Source: a bacterium
GTDB lineage: Bacteria; Desulfobacterota; DSWW01
Assembly (NCBI GenBank): GCA_028277985.1
Contig: JANQFG010000118.1
Coordinates: forward strand, 120,645-184,644
DNA: 64,000 bases
Direction: 5' to 3'
A model generated the notes under the pieces. The model made no database searches. It was not told where the DNA came from and saw only the letters and a list, made by a program, of their open reading frames with translations. Below are positions 61,118 through 64,000 of the stretch, in pieces. Both the position numbers and the translations under genes were made by a program. The stretch's first letter is position 1. Every line of letters begins with the position of its first letter.

Positions 61118-62035
61118 TCAGCCGGCGGGGCCACCCGCACAGCTGCCGCTGCAGCTGTCCGACCCGTCACAATCTTCATCGATGCCGTTGCAGTTGACTT
61201 CCGGTGCACCGGGGTACGCCGCAGGATTGGTGTCGATGCAGTCCGTGCCTGCGCACTGCGTCCCGTCCACGTCATCCCCGTCATTGTCACAGCACACGCC
61301 GTCACAGGTAATCGGGTCGTCCGTCCACAGAATCGAGGTGCCCTGTGAGATCGAGTCGTTCAAGCACGGAATCGGGGAAGGCCCGAAGTTGACCCTGGCA
61401 CAGACGATGGTGAAGTACGTTGCCGTGCCCGGAAGTTTCTGCCTCACCGACTCGATGTAGGCCTGCGAATAGGTAATGAGGCCGGGGCCGCAGTCATAGG
61501 TCCCACCCACATAGGGAGTGGTGGCGTCGAAGTTCCGCCCGTTGAAAGGTGCAGCCGCCAGGGGGATGGGAATTCCGCCGTCATAGGTAATGGTAAAGGA
61601 CGACGTGCCGCTGTACGCGCCTATGCCGCAGGGGCCGGCCGCAGACACGGTGCCGGGGGTCAGCTTGAGGGTTGAGCCACCGGTGCCGGTGCCCGGCAAC
61701 TCGGTTTGCTGCGCGTCCAGATAGGTCAAGGAAAACTGGCCGGTCGGGTCTCCATTGCAGGTCGTCTGATTTCCCCGCAGGAAGCCAACGGACGGTGGAG
61801 GGCAGGTCGGGTCGCCCGGATCCCAGACGATGGTGGCGTTGGAATAGGCGCCCCACAGGTTGTTCGCATCCGCCGCGTCGTCGGCCGTTCCCATCAGGAG
61901 ATCGGCTCCGGGACCCATTCCGATGTCCGCCGCATTGGTGAAATACACCCAGTCGCTGGAGTCCGCACCAGCCGTCGTAACCATCCCCAGGCTAGCCGCC
62001 AGAGCCAGGACCGTGAATAGCATTCCCTTGTTCAT
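61118..62035 (-). CDS. Secreted protein with C-terminal MopE-type metal-binding motif
   Basis: 305 residues from ATG 62035 (AAGGGGG upstream). Signal peptide 1-23 (cleavage near TAGADS). Residues 24-220 are a beta-rich domain of unknown type, rich in Gly, Thr and Asn. The C-terminus holds one cysteine-paired Asp-rich motif (CDNDGDDVDGTQC, CIDTNPAAYPGAPEVNCNGI) like those in the protein at 11714 and in copper-associated MopE. No anchor follows; it ends in SCSGSCAGGPAG. A sigma-54 promoter lies about 200 bases upstream. Possibly released and metal-binding; function unknown. Confidence 0.8.
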   Translation of the reverse strand: MNKGMLFTVLALAASLGMVTTAGADSSDWVYFTNAADIGMGPGADLLMGTADDAADANNLWGAYSNATIVWDPGDPTCPPPSVGFLRGNQTTCNGDPTGQFSLTYLDAQQTELPGTGTGGSTLKLTPGTVSAAGPCGIGAYSGTSSFTITYDGGIPIPLAAAPFNGRNFDATTPYVGGTYDCGPGLITYSQAYIESVRQKLPGTATYFTIVCARVNFGPSPIPCLNDSISQGTSILWTDDPITCDGVCCDNDGDDVDGTQCAGTDCIDTNPAAYPGAPEVNCNGIDEDCDGSDSCSGSCAGGPAG

Positions 62036-62236
62036 GTCGTTTCCCCCTTCTTCTTCTTTGTTGAACGATGGTTGTGCAATCGTGTGATTCCTGTCAGTCT
62101 CGTTCGCAATTCTTTTCGTCGATGTCATGGTCGTTCTCGAATCCTGGCTCGCCGCAAATCACCTCCTTTCGGTCCGTGGAGACAAACCATCCTTTGTGTG
62201 TGGGTAGGCCGTCGGATTCGGTACCCACAGGGTCAT

Positions 62237-62252
62237 AGCAACGACCGTGCCA
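62237..62252 (-). promoter_or_regulatory. Sigma-54 (-24/-12) promoter upstream of the MopE-motif protein
   Basis: Minus strand: TGGCAC (62252-62247), GGTCG, TTGCT (62241-62237), a full match to the consensus TGGCACG-N4-TTGCW. The leader to the ATG at 62035 would be about 190 bases. Confidence 0.82.
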
Positions 62253-62327
62253 GGAAGGACATCTAGAATTTATCCAATGTTTACAATATTTTAAGAACGG
62301 CCTGCCATTTCTTTCGCTGGATTCCGA

Positions 62328-62360
62328 AACCCAAATAAGGGCGACAGAACCCAAATAAGG
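62328..62360. repeat. Short direct repeat in the 62253-62467 intergenic region
   Basis: AACCCAAATAAGG occurs at 62328-62340 and 62348-62360, period 20. It may be a binding site for a regulator of the plus-strand gene at 62468 or chance. The rest of this intergenic stretch shows nothing I can name. Confidence 0.35.
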
Positions 62361-62467
62361 TTGTTTTCTGCTTGCGGAGGCGGCCCCCTCCTGCTAATAT
62401 GTATTGGCAGTATAACGAAAGACCATTGCATGCCTCCTCCTTTCCATCCCTTTGAAGGAGCGCTCCG

Positions 62468-64000
62468 GTGACAGAAACGACCGCTTCCGGCCTCACCGAC
62501 GCAAGACAGCGGCTGCTCGTTCTTGCCTCGCTCTTTGAATCAGACTTCTCGGTAGACTGGCTCCAGGAGTTGTCCGGGTCCAGGGCATCGGACATCTTCT
62601 CGCTGATCGAGGGCGGTCTGGAGGAAGAGCTGCTGGTCCGGGAGGGCCGCGGCCGCTTTCGTTTCTCGCGCCCTGAAAACCGCAATCGGTTCCGGGAGCA
62701 GCTTTCGACCGAGGAAAGCGAACGGCTGAGCAGGGTCATCGTCGACATCCTTCTCAACGAGGCCCCACAAGACGACCATGGGCTCGAAAATCTCGGAGCC
62801 CACCTGCTTCGGATTTCCAATGATGCGGAGGGATGCCGCTGGCTGTTCAAGACCGGTGAACTGCACCGGAGATCTTACCGCTACAGCGAGGCACTCCGCT
62901 GCTACAAGAAGATCCTGAGTGACCTGGAAACGGACTCTTCTGAAGACGGCGCGCAGGTCTATGCCGAAGCCGCCATCGGATACTCCAAGATATCCGATGC
63001 AGAGACTGAGTTTCGCGATGTGATCACGGCTCTGGAGAGGGCCCTTCACAGGATCCATCGCACCGAAGACGAAACGATGCGGGCCCGGCTGGAACTGCAC
63101 CTGGCAAGGAACCAGTGGCTTCTCAACGAATACGACGAAGCCCTCAAGCACTTCAACCGGGGGCAGGACATCTCGGGCGGTCTTGAAGAGCCCCGGGTCC
63201 GGCGCTCGCTTGCCAGCTTCAGCACCTTCTTCTTTTTCGTCCAGGGCCGATTCAAAGACGTGCTGCTCCACTACGAAGAGTTTCTTCCTGAAGTGGAGCA
63301 ATACCCGAAGAGCCGGTTCCCTCTCATGTCGGCCGTTGTCATCGGCTTCTCCTACACCCAAACCGGTCAGATTACCAAGGGTATGGGCATGATGGACGCC
63401 ATCTACCTCCATGCGCAGGAAACCGGGGACCTCTACGTGGCAAGCTTTGCTGCCTACGTCATCGGTGTGGCCCTCTTCTCACTCCAACGGAACGACGAAG
63501 CCCTGCAGTACTTCGAGGATGCGGTCGACAAATCGGAGAAGGCGCCCAACCACCTGTCCATGCAAGCCAGTCTGGTGTACAGTGCTGCGGCCTGTTACCG
63601 GAAAGGAGACCCGGCCCTTTGCCGGAAGTACTACAACCGTTATGTTGAATTCAGGCGAAAAATGAAGATACGCCGGGAAGTCACCGGGTGTCTCCTGGAA
63701 CTGGCCTGGGCCGTATTCCAGGGCAAACTTCCTCCCCTGGACGAGCTCTCCCTGGAGGACGAGATCCAGACCGCGTTGGAAGGAAAGAACCTTGCCATGC
63801 AGGGGGTGGGGCACTATTACCAGGCCCTCGTCCAACGCCACCGCGGTACGGATTCAGGGCGGGTCATCACCTCCCTCGAATCTTCGGCCGAGCTGCTGGA
63901 GAAGGCGGGCAGCTCCCTGGCTCTGGCCCTGACAAACATGGAATTGGCCCGGGAACTGCTCCATCAGGGAAGGGAGAAACGGGCTCGAAAGTGCATGCGC
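62468..64000 (+). CDS. TPR-rich probable regulatory protein (C-terminus beyond right edge)
   Basis: 511 residues visible from GTG 62468 (GGAG eight bases upstream), open to the right edge. Residues 8-60 resemble a winged-helix unit (QRLLVLASLFESDFSVDWLQ, GGLEEELLVREGRGRFRFS), and residues 100-510 are a row of TPR-like helix pairs (YRYSEALRCYKKIL, NEYDEALKHFNRGQ, QRNDEALQYFEDAV). This is the architecture of the middle part of MalT/STAND-type or kinase-linked regulators, which would be completed by an effector or DNA-binding domain outside the window. Two residues of note, many Cys in CYRKGDPALCRKYY. Its role is unknown. Confidence 0.75.
   Translation, partial: MTETTASGLTDARQRLLVLASLFESDFSVDWLQELSGSRASDIFSLIEGGLEEELLVREGRGRFRFSRPENRNRFREQLSTEESERLSRVIVDILLNEAPQDDHGLENLGAHLLRISNDAEGCRWLFKTGELHRRSYRYSEALRCYKKILSDLETDSSEDGAQVYAEAAIGYSKISDAETEFRDVITALERALHRIHRTEDETMRARLELHLARNQWLLNEYDEALKHFNRGQDISGGLEEPRVRRSLASFSTFFFFVQGRFKDVLLHYEEFLPEVEQYPKSRFPLMSAVVIGFSYTQTGQITKGMGMMDAIYLHAQETGDLYVASFAAYVIGVALFSLQRNDEALQYFEDAVDKSEKAPNHLSMQASLVYSAAACYRKGDPALCRKYYNRYVEFRRKMKIRREVTGCLLELAWAVFQGKLPPLDELSLEDEIQTALEGKNLAMQGVGHYYQALVQRHRGTDSGRVITSLESSAELLEKAGSSLALALTNMELARELLHQGREKRARKCMR

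Noticed and set aside
1..64000. tRNA, rRNA, CRISPR arrays, prophage or intact insertion sequences
   Set aside because: None recognised on reading; the only mobile-type signals are REP-like repeats and one possible remnant.

Overview
The window is GC-rich, densely coded DNA from a Gram-negative anaerobe, most likely a member of the former Deltaproteobacteria (Desulfobacterota or a relative). This placement is inferred from gene content. The anaerobic markers are a glycyl-radical enzyme, a tungsten-type aldehyde:ferredoxin oxidoreductase, a 4-hydroxybutyryl-CoA-dehydratase-like Fe-S flavoprotein, corrinoid methyltransferases and many 4Fe-4S proteins. TonB, ExbB, ExbD and a TonB-dependent receptor show an outer membrane. 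I saw no rRNA, tRNA, CRISPR array, phage gene or intact transposase.

Layout. 1-9884: a partial deiminase-like protein, an M20 carbamoylase, three related cysteine-rich ferredoxin-domain proteins, an alpha/beta hydrolase, a lone CheW, a crotonase, the dehydratase-like enzyme and an XRE-type regulator with a clear promoter/operator. 9887-15926: three exported proteins (M28 peptidase, FG-GAP/MopE-type protein, clan-A glycoside hydrolase), each with a hydrophobic C-terminal anchor and basic tail, plus a strong terminator at 13361-13399. 16404-18761: a chemoreceptor with two CZB domains, preceded by a sigma-28-like promoter and a long inverted repeat, then a two-CW protein. 18682-26431: a MarR regulator, a glycyl-radical enzyme without an activase in view, an NAD-dependent epimerase-like protein, a class III aminotransferase behind a sigma-54 promoter, the divergent sigma-54 activator and a thioesterase. 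26880-28469: a secreted protein with four near-identical repeats.

28494-61019 is almost entirely minus-strand and looks like one metabolic region. Reading from the right it holds an SDR, a TonB-dependent receptor, corrinoid protein 2, URO-D methyltransferase 3, an acyl-CoA ligase, a CobW GTPase, a methyltetrahydrofolate methyltransferase, a corrinoid-reactivation protein, a thiolase, a HyuA-like protein, an MBL-fold hydrolase and a DJ-1/PfpI protein. Next comes a six-gene Ton energising operon (DUF3450, TtpC-type ExbB, ExbB, ExbD, TonB, TPR) behind a sigma-54 promoter. Then follow URO-D methyltransferase 1, corrinoid protein 1, an acetoacetate-decarboxylase-like protein, a hydroxyacyl-CoA dehydrogenase, URO-D methyltransferase 2, a second ligase, DUF3237, two DUF2148 ferredoxins, a MoaD-like carrier, the AOR, a serine hydrolase and a SnoaL-like protein. 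My reading, which is inference, is active uptake of a bulky methylated or methoxylated carboxylic substrate, methyl transfer through corrinoid protein to tetrahydrofolate, aldehyde oxidation by the AOR, and CoA activation with beta-oxidation-type steps. The substrate cannot be read from sequence.

61118-64000: a secreted MopE-motif protein behind a third sigma-54 promoter, and a TPR-rich protein running off the right edge. Three -24/-12 promoters, two of which share the core ACCCATTGC, suggest that nitrogenase-type sigma factor control is a theme of this locus.
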